A model generated the notes under the pieces. That model was not told the origin of the DNA, made no database searches, and saw only the letters and a program-made list of their open reading frames with translations. Shown in pieces: positions 17,129-25,703 of a DNA stretch of 53,665 nucleotides (positions within the stretch are counted from its first letter, which is position 1; every line of letters starts with the position of its first letter). Origin of the DNA: 1-14-0-10-45-29 sp041650255 (GTDB lineage Archaea; Micrarchaeota; Micrarchaeia; Anstonellales; Anstonellaceae); assembly GCA_041650255.1 (NCBI GenBank), contig JBAZLL010000009.1, forward strand, positions 1 to 53,665, in the 5' to 3' direction. A program made the translations under genes and the position numbers.

Positions 17129-17278
17129 TTATGGTCCTTGCGTCTTGCTTGGCGCATTGTATGGGACAGACAATTGCCTGCAATGTTTGCACCTTATCAC
17201 AGAACCATCCGATTCTGCGTCCGGTATGCTTGAGTAGTTTTTGGTCTGCATTCCGCATGATGTACAATTTTTTAGCAT
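17129..17278 (-). CDS. reduced HVO_2753-type zinc ribbon (49 aa)
   Basis: A 49-residue protein that I read directly from the minus strand. It begins MLKNCTSCGMQTKNY, continues with IRCKHCRQLSVPYNAPSKT, and ends QGP. The family normally encoded next to aEF1B in archaea carries four CxxC motifs (as recalled from HVO_2753: CxSCG, CPxCG, CxxCR, CPxCGFxGP). Here only the first and third pairs remain: Cys5/Cys8 and Cys30/Cys33. The last motif has become NAPSKTQGP, keeping the framing Tyr, Pro and Gly-Pro but losing both cysteines. It could still hold one zinc. AGGTGATATA upstream of the ATG is a good ribosome site. Its stop is 12 bases before ef1b, which supports the identification. Confidence 0.8.
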   Translation of the reverse strand: MLKNCTSCGMQTKNYSSIPDAESDGSVIRCKHCRQLSVPYNAPSKTQGP

Positions 17279-17343
17279 TATATCACCTAAAGATTTCTCT
17301 CGTTAAAAGATACTATATTTACGTATCTCAATGTTTAAAACCC

Positions 17344-18843
17344 CTATCTCTGCCTTCCGTTATATTGTCCTCCTCCTCTTGTATGCACCTGTCTTGGGCC
17401 CTCAGATGAGTGTCGGTCCCGCCCCCCACGCCTGTTTCCAAAACGGCCCCCGGACTGTGAACGCCCGCCCTCTCTTGAGCCGCCATAAGAGGAGTGTCCG
17501 CCCTCGCGGTGCCCGCCTTCTCTGCCACCGTGCCTGTCGCCGCCGCGTCTTTCTCCGCCGCCGTGTCGGTCTCTTGAGCCTTCACGTCCAAACCCGCGTC
17601 TTTCTCCGCCGCCGTGTCGGTCTCTTGAGCCTTCACGTCCAAACCCGCGTCTTTCTCCGCCAAAATGTCCTTGTCCTCCACCATGCCCAAAAGCGGGTCT
17701 GGGAAGTTCAACCGGAGTAATATTTATCTGCTCAACCGGTATTTTCGTAAACTTTACAAGGTCGCGCATCCAGTCCATCTGGTCTTCAAATACAAACGAA
17801 ATCGCAATTCCTGTTTCGCCCATTCGCCCGGTTCTTCCGATTCGATGAATATATGTTTCAAAATCCATTGGCAAATCGTAATTTATCACGTGCGATACAT
17901 TGAACACGTCAAGCCCTCGTGCCGCCAAATCGGTTGCAACAAGCACTTTCAAATGCCCCTCTTTGAATTTTTTAATCGCCCTGTCTCTTGCCCCCTGTCT
18001 CATGTCTCCATGAAGACAGTCTGTCTCAATTCCGCGTCTGCTCAATATATCTGCAAGCTTTTCCGCGCTCATTTTTGTCCTTGCAAACACGAGTGCCAAT
18101 GCCGGTTTTTCCGTAGTGAGAAATCCGTACAAATAGCCCATTCGGTTGCGCCCGTCCACGACAACAAATTTCTGCGCGATTTTATCAACAGTCAATTTGT
18201 CTTCTGAAACTTTCACCGATTCGGGGTTTTTCATATAGTCATAAGCAATATTCTCAATTTCCCTCGGCATTGTTGCCGAAAAGAGCATCATCTGCTTTTG
18301 CGGGTTTGTCTTTTGCAATATCTGTACAATATCGTCAATAAAGCCCATGTCCAGCATTCTGTCCGCCTCATCCAGCACGACAAATTGCACACCTGAGAGA
18401 TTCAAGCTTCCTCTTTCAATATGATCCAAAAGCCTCCCCGGAGTTCCTACAACAATATCTACTCTTTGCTCAAATGCGCGCAGCTGCCTCTCAATATCCT
18501 GCCCACCGTAAACACAAACTGTCCTGATCGGGGTGAACTCGCCCATTCTGTCCATCTCGGCGGCAATTTGCACCGCCAACTCTCGTGTCGGAGCAAGCAT
18601 AAGCACATGCGGAGACGCAACGCCTCTGTGATGTGTTATCGCCCCTCTCTTTATGCAATAAACAAGTGCCGGCAATCCAAAGGAGGCGGTTTTTCCCGTC
18701 CCAGTCTGCGCCTGTCCTATAATGTCTTTTCCTTCAAGCAAGGCAGGTATTGTCTGCTCCTGTATCGGGGTTGGGCTTTCAAAACCCATTTTTATTAATG
18801 CCCGAAGCAGCGGCTCAGGCAGATTCATCTGGTCAAATTTCAT
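17344..18843 (-). CDS. DEAD-box RNA helicase with RGG-type tail
   Basis: A 499-residue ATP-dependent RNA helicase. Domain 1 has the Q motif FESPTPIQEQ (21-30), Walker A AQTGTGKT (45-52), PTRELA, TPGRLLDH, VLDEADRMLD and SAT. Domain 2 has VLVATDLAARGLD and HRIGRTGRMG. From about residue 395 the protein is a low-complexity tail of Gly, Arg, His and Ser (GERRGFGREGSRDRHGG units), typical of non-specific RNA binding and condensate-forming helicases such as cold-shock CsdA/Ded1-like proteins. Start ATG 18843 has AGAGGA 9 bases upstream and is better than the in-frame codon at 18876. It probably unwinds rRNA or mRNA structure. It is transcribed towards the zinc ribbon and ef1b. Confidence 0.93.
   Translation of the reverse strand: MKFDQMNLPEPLLRALIKMGFESPTPIQEQTIPALLEGKDIIGQAQTGTGKTASFGLPALVYCIKRGAITHHRGVASPHVLMLAPTRELAVQIAAEMDRMGEFTPIRTVCVYGGQDIERQLRAFEQRVDIVVGTPGRLLDHIERGSLNLSGVQFVVLDEADRMLDMGFIDDIVQILQKTNPQKQMMLFSATMPREIENIAYDYMKNPESVKVSEDKLTVDKIAQKFVVVDGRNRMGYLYGFLTTEKPALALVFARTKMSAEKLADILSRRGIETDCLHGDMRQGARDRAIKKFKEGHLKVLVATDLAARGLDVFNVSHVINYDLPMDFETYIHRIGRTGRMGETGIAISFVFEDQMDWMRDLVKFTKIPVEQINITPVELPRPAFGHGGGQGHFGGERRGFGREGSRDRHGGGERRGFGREGSRDRHGGGERRGGDRHGGREGGHREGGHSSYGGSREGGRSQSGGRFGNRRGGRDRHSSEGPRQVHTRGGGQYNGRQR
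17545..17661. repeat. 51-bp in-frame tandem repeat in the helicase tail
   Basis: Two full copies and a 15-bp partial copy of a 51-bp unit (starts at 17545, 17596 and 17647). The copies are identical over most of their length and encode the 17-residue unit that repeats in the RGG tail. Such exact copies point to recent slippage or unequal exchange. Confidence 0.8.
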
Positions 18844-19059
18844 TTTAATTCCTCTTACGTCTAGTGGGCAAAACAAATTGTCCTCTAGTGATTTCTTTCA
18901 AATCCAGCCTGTCTCGCTCGCACATGCAACTTTTGATTACAAAATGAGCGTTACACGAATGAATTCTAACTATATATTTCATTTCTTTGTATATAAACTA
19001 ATGCTTTACCTCGTTTGTGTTTTTGCCTGATATTAAAAAATTAAAAAAATAAATTTTGT

Positions 19060-22000
19060 TTAAGGGCTCATTTTCGGGCCCAAGTCCTCTCCGGCACCAA
19101 TCCATTTTCCGCCGGAGTTTGCCTGGTTGTATGGGTATGCGCTTCCCGAATCCCCATATCCGTCCGAGTTTGAATCAACTATTGCAAGCGTGTCGATGTT
19201 TGCGTAATAGTTGCCTATCGCCAAACTGCCCGGCACTCCAAACAGATTGTCGCTGCCCTCATTGTAAATGTACACTGCATTCCCATTAAACCAGTTTTCA
19301 AAGACGCTGTTTGCGTCCGAATACATTGCCAAATACAAATCGTATGCACCTGCGCCGGCTTGGATCTGATTGTCATAAATTTGGTTGTTCATGCTCTGGT
19401 CAAGATAAATCGCGGTTGAACCTGCGGATGCACTTATGTTATTGCCCTGAATCGTGTTCTCATTGCAGTCAATGTCAAACAACACCGTGGGCTGAATATC
19501 GGACGAGCCAATGCGGTTCTCCACTATGCCTGTGTGCGTTGATACTGTCATATATAATCCGCTTCCATCAGCACCCGATGCAACGCTTGCATCGTTAAAG
19601 TAAATGCTCGTGTAATTGCTCTCATATATATAGATAGCAGAGCGATTTAATGCATAAAATACATTTGATTCAAGCTTGTTGTCGTTGCCATATTTGACAA
19701 CTGCGGCGCTCATTGTGCCGTTTATTCTGTTTCCAATAACGTTATTTTCGTCCGCCTCTTGAATATATACTCCGTATAATCCGCTGATATTATTGTTCTC
19801 AAGCGTGTTCTTGTTTGCATCATATCTGACAAGCAATGCTTCAGCGTTTTGTGAGTAAATCGCATTGTCATAAACAGTGTTGCCCGAGCTTTGCTCAATT
19901 GAAACTGCCGGGCTGTCTGCGTAGCCAAAGATTTTGTTTTCATTCACAGTATTCTCATCAGAGCCCGTGTCCAAAAAGAGCGCCGGGTTCTGCAAAGTCT
20001 GTGATGAGTGCAGGTGGTTTCCGTATATGTCCGATTCACTGCTTCCGGTCGAGTACAATGCACTGCCGTCTGCGCCAAATGCAACCGATGCGTTGTTGAA
20101 ATATACGCTTGTGTAATTGCTCTCATATACATAGATAGCAGAGCGCTCGGATGAGTAGAGCACGTTTGACTCCACCTTGTTGTCTGTTCCGTATTTGAGT
20201 GATACTGCGCTTAGTCTGGTTGCGACGTTTGAATTCATTACATTTGCATTGTTTGTGCCATTAAGATATACTCCATAATCATATCCACGAATTGAAATAT
20301 TTTTCACATTCGGCTTGGAAACAGAACCAGAATATACTGCAATGGAGTATGTGTTTGGGTTGTTTCCCTGTACTTCAAACCCGTTTCCTTCCAACGTAAC
20401 ATTGTTTGCCCTGATATCAAAGCAAACATATGCGTTAGTTGAAATGTTCTGCACAAGGTGGTATGTCATATTCGTCTGGTTTAGCACCGCACAATCGCTC
20501 AAATTCACATACGTTGGTGTCGGGGGAACAACCTGTGCAATCGCATATGGGTGCCAATCTGCGCCATTTCCAATCCATCTGCCTGCAACATTTATCGCAT
20601 TAAATGGTCTGTCCGCGCCCGTGTCTGCCCAGTTATCTGTGCCCGAGTCATAAATTTCATAAACGCTCCACGAAGAGGTTGTGTTTGCAAAATAGTAAAT
20701 GTTTCCCGCGCCAGTTGTGTTGAATTCATTGTTCGTGCCGGAATCATTTACCCAAATGTTTGCACTTATATTATTGTAATATATTTTGTTTGAATTGCAG
20801 TCTGCCGAATCAATTGATATTGCGGTTGTGTTTGCTCCGCCGATTATGGTGTTATTTCTAAAGATGTTTGAATCAACATCTCCCACCATGTTAATTCCAA
20901 CCAAGCCTGCGTTGATTTTGTTTTTCTCAAAAGTATTTGCATTTGAGCCCGTGACGATATAAACTCCCAGAATGTCTGCGCTGATATTGTTTGCAAAAAT
21001 ATAGTTTGCGCCTGCGGTTCCAAGCATAAGTGCCGCTGTTTGCGCACTAATAACATTTTCATAAACTTCGTTGTTTATTGCGTTATCAAGATAAAGCGCG
21101 GTGTTGCTTGTGGCGCTTATTATGTTATCGTAAATCTCATTGTTTTGTCCAAAGCCCCAAATTTTCAATGCAGTATTAGTCGGCGCAAAGAAATTGTTTG
21201 CATTAATCCTGTTGTCATTGCCCGCATATATAGAGACTGCAGAATATTCGGCGTTTATGACATTGCCTTCAATTGTTCCTGCGTCCGAGTGGAATGTGCT
21301 TAGGGCAAAACCATTTGCATTGAGTACATTGTTTGAAACATTTGCAATATCCGCATTTCTAATATATACTGCATGGCAGTTGTTTGAATTGTAAGCGCAG
21401 GATGTCTGATATGTTATGTCAACATTGTTGCCGGTTATTTGTGCATAATCTGCCGAATCCGTATCAATGTAAATGCCGGTTGCAAAATTTCTTATCCTGC
21501 AATTTTTCACGGTCGTATTTGCGCCCGCGCTGTAAACTGCATAAGTTGAGCTTGCATTGCTTCCGTTCAATAATGCATTTTTGCAGTCAATAGAATTGTT
21601 ATTTGAGCCCTGCTCAATGTAATATGCAACTCCGCTTCCTATCGTGCTGATGCTTGTGTTCACAAAGCGGTTGTTGTTTGAGTTGCCCAAAATCCAGACT
21701 CCTTTGTTTGTTATGTTCACAAATGTGTCGTTTTCAAAGTAAGAATTATTTGTGTTGTTAACAACAACTCCGTATTCGGGGTCCAGTATCAGGTTTTTCA
21801 CACTAATTCCGCTTACTCCAGAAAGGTCCAAATATCCGAAAATCTCGTGTCCGTTTCCGTCAATTGTAATGTCATTTGCAGTTACCTTCAAAGCCGAGCC
21901 GTCCGTATTCGTACCTGCAATATCGCCTGAAAGTCTGTATGTTTTTCCTGCCTGCGTAAGCTCGGAAGCCGAGCCAATTGAAATAATGCCGTCCGTGGTT

Positions 22001-22449
22001 GTTGAGCTTGAGCCCGAGGAGCCAGAGCTTGAAGAGCCGGATGAGCCCGAAGCGCCGGTTGAGCCCGAATAGCTCGAGCCGGAAGATGATCCGCCGCCCG
22101 ATTTAGAACTGCCTGAATTTGTTTTTGTAGTTGAAGTAGTTGTTTCCTTTGTATTTGACGGCTGTGTTTGCAAAGTGGTGGTGGTTTTTGCAACATCTTT
22201 TTTCTCGGCAAGCGCAGATTCTTGTTTGCCTAAACTGTTTTCATCCGCCAATTGAATATTTTTCTGCTCAATTTGTATATTCGTAGATTTTGTTTCCTGC
22301 AATGTGAGTGCAGTTGCATCCACTTCATACGCTGACTTATTTGCAGAAAGTGCCAATACACCTGCCCCAATAACAGCAATGGATGCGAACACGAGCATCA
22401 TCGCCAGCAAAATAGCCAGTACAATATTTTTCCTAGTAATGCTTTCCAT
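19060..22449 (-). CDS. large surface protein with two right-handed beta-helix domains (NosD/PbH1 type)
   Basis: A 1129-residue exported protein. An N-terminal membrane segment (about 9-34) is followed by a Thr/Gln/Lys region and a Ser/Gly/Thr linker (about 90-160). Two parallel beta-helix domains follow (about 165-640 and 665-1110), each with many PbH1-type turns such as SNNNRFVNTSIS, NEIYDNIIS, ENNISGLYGVYI. Each domain ends in a similar closure: ADRPFNAINVAGRWIGNGAD in the first and AYPYNQANSGGKWIGAGED in the second. Such helices in carbohydrate-binding or cell-surface proteins of archaea act in adhesion or glycan processing; no catalytic residues are evident. AAGGTGG precedes the ATG by 7 bases. 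It is flanked by 180-200 bp on both sides, so it is probably monocistronic. Confidence 0.85.
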   Translation of the reverse strand: MESITRKNIVLAILLAMMLVFASIAVIGAGVLALSANKSAYEVDATALTLQETKSTNIQIEQKNIQLADENSLGKQESALAEKKDVAKTTTTLQTQPSNTKETTTSTTKTNSGSSKSGGGSSSGSSYSGSTGASGSSGSSSSGSSGSSSTTTDGIISIGSASELTQAGKTYRLSGDIAGTNTDGSALKVTANDITIDGNGHEIFGYLDLSGVSGISVKNLILDPEYGVVVNNTNNSYFENDTFVNITNKGVWILGNSNNNRFVNTSISTIGSGVAYYIEQGSNNNSIDCKNALLNGSNASSTYAVYSAGANTTVKNCRIRNFATGIYIDTDSADYAQITGNNVDITYQTSCAYNSNNCHAVYIRNADIANVSNNVLNANGFALSTFHSDAGTIEGNVINAEYSAVSIYAGNDNRINANNFFAPTNTALKIWGFGQNNEIYDNIISATSNTALYLDNAINNEVYENVISAQTAALMLGTAGANYIFANNISADILGVYIVTGSNANTFEKNKINAGLVGINMVGDVDSNIFRNNTIIGGANTTAISIDSADCNSNKIYYNNISANIWVNDSGTNNEFNTTGAGNIYYFANTTSSWSVYEIYDSGTDNWADTGADRPFNAINVAGRWIGNGADWHPYAIAQVVPPTPTYVNLSDCAVLNQTNMTYHLVQNISTNAYVCFDIRANNVTLEGNGFEVQGNNPNTYSIAVYSGSVSKPNVKNISIRGYDYGVYLNGTNNANVMNSNVATRLSAVSLKYGTDNKVESNVLYSSERSAIYVYESNYTSVYFNNASVAFGADGSALYSTGSSESDIYGNHLHSSQTLQNPALFLDTGSDENTVNENKIFGYADSPAVSIEQSSGNTVYDNAIYSQNAEALLVRYDANKNTLENNNISGLYGVYIQEADENNVIGNRINGTMSAAVVKYGNDNKLESNVFYALNRSAIYIYESNYTSIYFNDASVASGADGSGLYMTVSTHTGIVENRIGSSDIQPTVLFDIDCNENTIQGNNISASAGSTAIYLDQSMNNQIYDNQIQAGAGAYDLYLAMYSDANSVFENWFNGNAVYIYNEGSDNLFGVPGSLAIGNYYANIDTLAIVDSNSDGYGDSGSAYPYNQANSGGKWIGAGEDLGPKMSP

Positions 22450-22658
22450 TTATAACCACCTTGGCATATGCTAAAAGCAGTGCCAGTTTTGAATATGAAC
22501 TTTTTCAAAGCAACAAGGAAACAATTAATCTAAAGTTATTTCTCCTATAAGAAGAAAACTTCTTTTTCTTGTTGCAATGTCTATCTATATATGGTTTATA
22601 TGATTGGGTATGTTTATAACTGTTTTTACCCTAAGAAAAAGGAAAAAAATAAAAAAAA

Positions 22659-23231
22659 CTAGTTTGCAGGCAGGCTGTTTGCATACCATGCCACGGCAAT
22701 CAAAAGCATGCCGTATATCATGACAAACAAGCCTATCACTCCAACCACTGCAAGCGTTGCCGCAAGCGGGTTGAGCAACATAAGCAATCCAAGCAGGATG
22801 TAAAATATCCCGATAAGCATGGGCACCGCTTTCTTCTTTTTCCTCATCGCAATTATCACTTGCGAAATTCCGGACACCAATGCAAGGAACGCAAGCATTA
22901 TTGCAAGCACTCCAAATGTCAAGAGCACACCACCGGTAACCGAGAATGGTTGCAAAACCAATATCATGCCTATAAACATTTCAACAATGCTTACGACGAT
23001 GATAAAATCCAGGGAGTCATTCCCTTTTGCCAAAAGCGCTCCATCCACAAGCTTAATCAGCCCGAGTGCAAAGAGCACAAAACCCAGGAAAAAAACCGTT
23101 TGCTCAAGTGTTCTTGCCGGGCTTAGAAATAGCATAAGACCGAACAGGAAAAATACAAATCCGACAATGCCCAGCACCCAACTTAGCGTGCCTACAACTT
23201 TTTTCAAAGACGATTCATTTTTACTCCCCAC
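22659..23231 (-). CDS. DUF308/HdeD-like membrane protein
   Basis: A 190-residue protein with six predicted membrane helices arranged as three similar pairs, the pattern of the DUF308/HdeD family (for example GIFYILLGLLMLLNPLAATLAVVGVIGLF). A short basic loop (AMRKKKKAVPM) lies between helices 4 and 5. HdeD in bacteria is linked to acid resistance, but the molecular role is unknown, so I give no function. The frame stays open to 23360, which would run into tRNA-Arg. I chose the GTG at 23231, which has a strong AGGAGGGG site just upstream and avoids the tRNA. Confidence 0.78.
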   Translation of the reverse strand: MGSKNESSLKKVVGTLSWVLGIVGFVFFLFGLMLFLSPARTLEQTVFFLGFVLFALGLIKLVDGALLAKGNDSLDFIIVVSIVEMFIGMILVLQPFSVTGGVLLTFGVLAIMLAFLALVSGISQVIIAMRKKKKAVPMLIGIFYILLGLLMLLNPLAATLAVVGVIGLFVMIYGMLLIAVAWYANSLPAN

Positions 23232-23320
23232 TTCAACCCCTCCTGAAAGGAGTAATACTATATTGTTTATAAATTTTGATCCGGAACCAAAAAGAAGAAT
23301 CCTATAATAAAAATAAAAAC

Positions 23321-23393
23321 GCCCTCGCCAAGATTTGAACTCGGATCTCAAGCTCCGCAAGCTCGCATACTATCCAGGTTATACTACGAGGGC
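23321..23393 (-). tRNA. tRNA-Arg (anticodon GCG)
   Basis: A 73-base cloverleaf read on the minus strand: acceptor GCCCTCG/CGAGGGC, D stem GTAT/GTAT with wobbles, anticodon stem CGAGC/GCTTG with loop TTGCGGA (anticodon GCG), a four-base variable loop, and T stem CCGAG/CTTGG with loop TTCAAAT. No intron and no encoded CCA. It reads CGC and CGU codons. Confidence 0.93.
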
Positions 23394-23436
23394 ATAAAGA
23401 GATAATCTATTATTCGCACTTAAATAAAAAGACTTC

Positions 23437-24504
23437 CTAAACTATTTGTCCTGCACCCAGGCACTCCTCTTCATCATAAATCGCGCAAAACTGCCCGCTC
23501 ATAGGCGCATATTGCGCCTTTTCAAAAACAATTTTTGCCCTGCCGTTTTCAAGCCCTTCAAATTTTGCCCTCTCTATTGTTGGTGCATGTCTTATTTTTG
23601 CAAAAACTTCTTGCTCTTTTATTTCCTCCCCGCTCAAATAATTCATATTCTGCAGAAAAATTTCCTTGCACATCAAATCCTCTTTTTTATCAGTTGCAAT
23701 AATAATATTTTTTTCAATGTCAAATTTATTTGCATAGTAAATTTTTCCGCCGGCAATGCCGCACTTTTGTCCCTTGGTGTAAAAGTGCAATCCATTATGT
23801 TTTCCAATAGCCTTTTTCTGCATATCAACTATTTCCCCGTTTTTCTTCCCAATTTTCTCCTCGATAAATTTATGCAGTGCATTTGAGGATACAAAGCACA
23901 AATCCTGGCTTTGTTTTCTTTTCAAAAAGAATTCAAACCCCTCTTTTTTTGCCATGGAATAAATTTGCTCTTTAGTATAATCACAAAGCGGCAAAACAAT
24001 TCTTGCAAGCTGTTCTTGCTTTAGCATACACAATCCATAAGTCTGGTCTTTGCCATTATCCACCGCCTTAAATAAGCCAAATTTTCCGTTTTTCTTTTTG
24101 CAGATTTTTGCATAATGCCCAGTCGCAACATTTTCAATCCCATGCTTGTCCGCCCACTCAATCAATTTTGCAAATTTCAAATTCCTATTGCACATTAAGC
24201 AAGGATTCGGAGTTCTCCCCTCTTTCAATTCAAAAGAAAAATAATTTATCACTTCATTTTCAAATTCTTTTTGCACGTCGTAAATATGATGTTGTGCCCC
24301 GATTTTTTCGCAAATATTTTTCGCAATGGAAAAAGACTCCTCTGTACAGCAAACATTTTGCTCAAGGCAATTTCCTTCTCCTTCCCATTTGGCAAGTTTT
24401 AGAGATACTCCAATCGGCTCCCATCCCTGTTTTTTTAGAAGCAGCATTGACATTGAGGAATCCACGCCGCCCGACATCCCAACTACTATTTTTTTGCCTT
24501 TCAT
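23437..24504 (-). CDS. mnmA: tRNA-specific 2-thiouridylase, bacterial MnmA type
   Basis: A 355-residue PP-loop enzyme that puts sulfur on U34 of Lys, Glu and Gln tRNAs. The ATP-binding loop is GMSGGVDSS (9-17); the catalytic cysteine motif is TPNPCLMCN (98-106, Cys102), and the partner cysteine is in SQDLCFVS (199-206, Cys203). The tRNA-binding and C-terminal beta-barrel regions (GQKCGIAGG, then APMSGQFCAIY near the end) are present, so the protein is complete. Most archaea use other thiolation enzymes (NcsA/Ncs6), so this looks like a bacterial acquisition, as seen in some DPANN genomes. An extra Cys-rich segment (CLEQNVCC, 46-53) follows the PP-loop. AGAGG lies 8 bases before ATG 24504; a TTG at 24507 is in frame. 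It is divergent from galT. Confidence 0.9.
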   Translation of the reverse strand: MKGKKIVVGMSGGVDSSMSMLLLKKQGWEPIGVSLKLAKWEGEGNCLEQNVCCTEESFSIAKNICEKIGAQHHIYDVQKEFENEVINYFSFELKEGRTPNPCLMCNRNLKFAKLIEWADKHGIENVATGHYAKICKKKNGKFGLFKAVDNGKDQTYGLCMLKQEQLARIVLPLCDYTKEQIYSMAKKEGFEFFLKRKQSQDLCFVSSNALHKFIEEKIGKKNGEIVDMQKKAIGKHNGLHFYTKGQKCGIAGGKIYYANKFDIEKNIIIATDKKEDLMCKEIFLQNMNYLSGEEIKEQEVFAKIRHAPTIERAKFEGLENGRAKIVFEKAQYAPMSGQFCAIYDEEECLGAGQIV

Positions 24505-24579
24505 CAACTGCCTCTTTTGGTTATTTATAATGATATTATATGTTTTTAAACTCCGGCATTCAAATATTATCGTGGCTAT

Positions 24580-25479
24580 ATGTCCCTAATCCCTCATAAA
24601 CCCAATCACAATTTAGACAAATGCGTCATCGTCAGCCCACACCGTAAATATTCCGGCCGCAACAATTTGCTAAAGAACATAAAACCTCTGGGCGAAGAAT
24701 GCGTTTTTTGCAGTGATCATTTCAAAAAAGAGGAATTTATCTCACAATGGCCAAGCGAAGGGCATTGGGGAGTCGTGCGCCTGAAAAATATCTTTCCAAT
24801 AATAAACAAGCGAGGCGCCACAAACGAAATCATAGTGCCAACTCCAATTCATTCTGCGACGTTCGGCTCTCTTTCCATTGAAAATACAATGCAATACTTT
24901 TTCATGATGGCCCGCTCAGTTGCCCGGTCATCAAAAAAGATGTCTTACACTTCCGTGTTTACAAACGAGGGTCCCGGAGGAGGCGCAAGCAAATCCCATT
25001 TGCACACTCAAATAGTAGGCATGGATTTTGTGCCAAACATAATCTCCGAATTATCCAACCTAAGCAAGGCTAATTGCCATTTTTGCAGTTTCACGTCTGG
25101 GAATTACGGATACAAAATAGCCGAGCAAGGCTTTTTTGCGGCGTTTGTTCCAAACGATGCCAAAAACTATTACCAAATAAAAATAATCGGACCGCACGTG
25201 CAGGGAATTCAGCACTTGAACCTAAGCCAATTTGAGGACCTCGCCAAAATTTTTATCAAATGCCAAAAAGCTCTGGAATCCTGTGTTGAATATCCCTCAA
25301 TGAACATTTTGTATCGTTCTGGTCCGCACGACGGGCGGGATTATCATTTCCACATCGACATCATCCCCCGACTTAATTTTGCCGGAGGCTTTGAATACGA
25401 CACGGGCGTAGTGGTGCTTTCAAGTTATCCGAGAGCATGGGCAAGGGACCTAAAAGCCGCGATAAAAAAACAGAAATGA
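24580..25479 (+). CDS. galT: galactose-1-phosphate uridylyltransferase-like protein
   Basis: A 299-residue HIT-superfamily nucleotidyltransferase. GalT exchanges UMP between UDP-glucose and galactose-1-phosphate. Cys pairs CVFC (41-44) and CHFC (166-169) are likely zinc ligands, the active-site region is GASKSHLHTQIVG (135-147) with the HxHxQ motif, and HFHIDIIPR near residue 255 is a second HIT-like stretch. The protein is shorter than E. coli GalT (about 350), which is common for archaeal and DPANN versions; a related role such as ADP-sugar phosphorylase is possible. The start ATG has a TATA-like TTTTAAA tract upstream, and there is no obvious ribosome site, so a leaderless transcript is likely. 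Confidence 0.82.
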   Translation: MSLIPHKPNHNLDKCVIVSPHRKYSGRNNLLKNIKPLGEECVFCSDHFKKEEFISQWPSEGHWGVVRLKNIFPIINKRGATNEIIVPTPIHSATFGSLSIENTMQYFFMMARSVARSSKKMSYTSVFTNEGPGGGASKSHLHTQIVGMDFVPNIISELSNLSKANCHFCSFTSGNYGYKIAEQGFFAAFVPNDAKNYYQIKIIGPHVQGIQHLNLSQFEDLAKIFIKCQKALESCVEYPSMNILYRSGPHDGRDYHFHIDIIPRLNFAGGFEYDTGVVVLSSYPRAWARDLKAAIKKQK

Positions 25480-25552
25480 AAAATACTATAGAAAATAAAA
25501 TTTCAAAAGTCAGAATTCAGTTTTTGGTTCTCGCACTAGTTAGTTTTCTTTT

Positions 25553-25666
25553 GGGGGTGAAACCCTCAGCCCCTTTTCTTTTTCTAAAAGAAAAGGGGAT
25601 ATGGGAATGCGCTCGCCGGGATGGACAGCCGAAGGCTGTACAGCTTTTTTTGCCGAAGGCAAAAAA
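25553..25666. repeat. cluster of four compact hairpins
   Basis: Four hairpins in 114 bases between galT and tRNA-Gly. H1 (25553-25567) is GGGGGT-GAA-ACCCTC. H2 (25570-25598) has a 13-bp stem starting CCCCTTTTCTTT with a three-base loop. H3 (25625-25639) is ACAGCC-GAA-GGCTGT. H4 (25646-25666) is TTTTTTGCC-GAA-GGCAAAAAA. H3 and H4 share the core GCCGAAGGC, and H1, H3 and H4 all have a GAA loop. H4 would terminate on either strand. No coding frame explains the structures. An 81-residue frame over the region (25437-25682) is not believable. Confidence 0.75.
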
Positions 25667-25703
25667 TAGGCGGCACGAGTGAAACGAGTGCGCTCGCCGG
25701 GAT
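25608..25703. repeat. 15-bp direct repeat including the tRNA-Gly 3' end
   Basis: TGCGCTCGCCGGGAT occurs at 25608-25622 and again at 25689-25703, exactly 81 bp apart. The second copy covers the last 14 bases of tRNA-Gly (acceptor and part of the T stem) plus one base. Between the copies lie hairpins H3 and H4. A copied tRNA 3' end is the usual trace of integration into a tRNA gene, but no integrase or cargo is present, so a short element or a remnant is the limit of the claim. Confidence 0.7.

Noticed and set aside
23232..23360. Longer start for the DUF308-type gene
   Set aside because: The extension would run into tRNA-Arg and lacks the AGGAGGGG site that precedes the GTG at 23231.
25437..25682. 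81-codon frame over the hairpin cluster
   Set aside because: It overlaps the galT end and runs through all four hairpins, giving an incoherent protein with mirror-like composition. The hairpins explain the sequence better.
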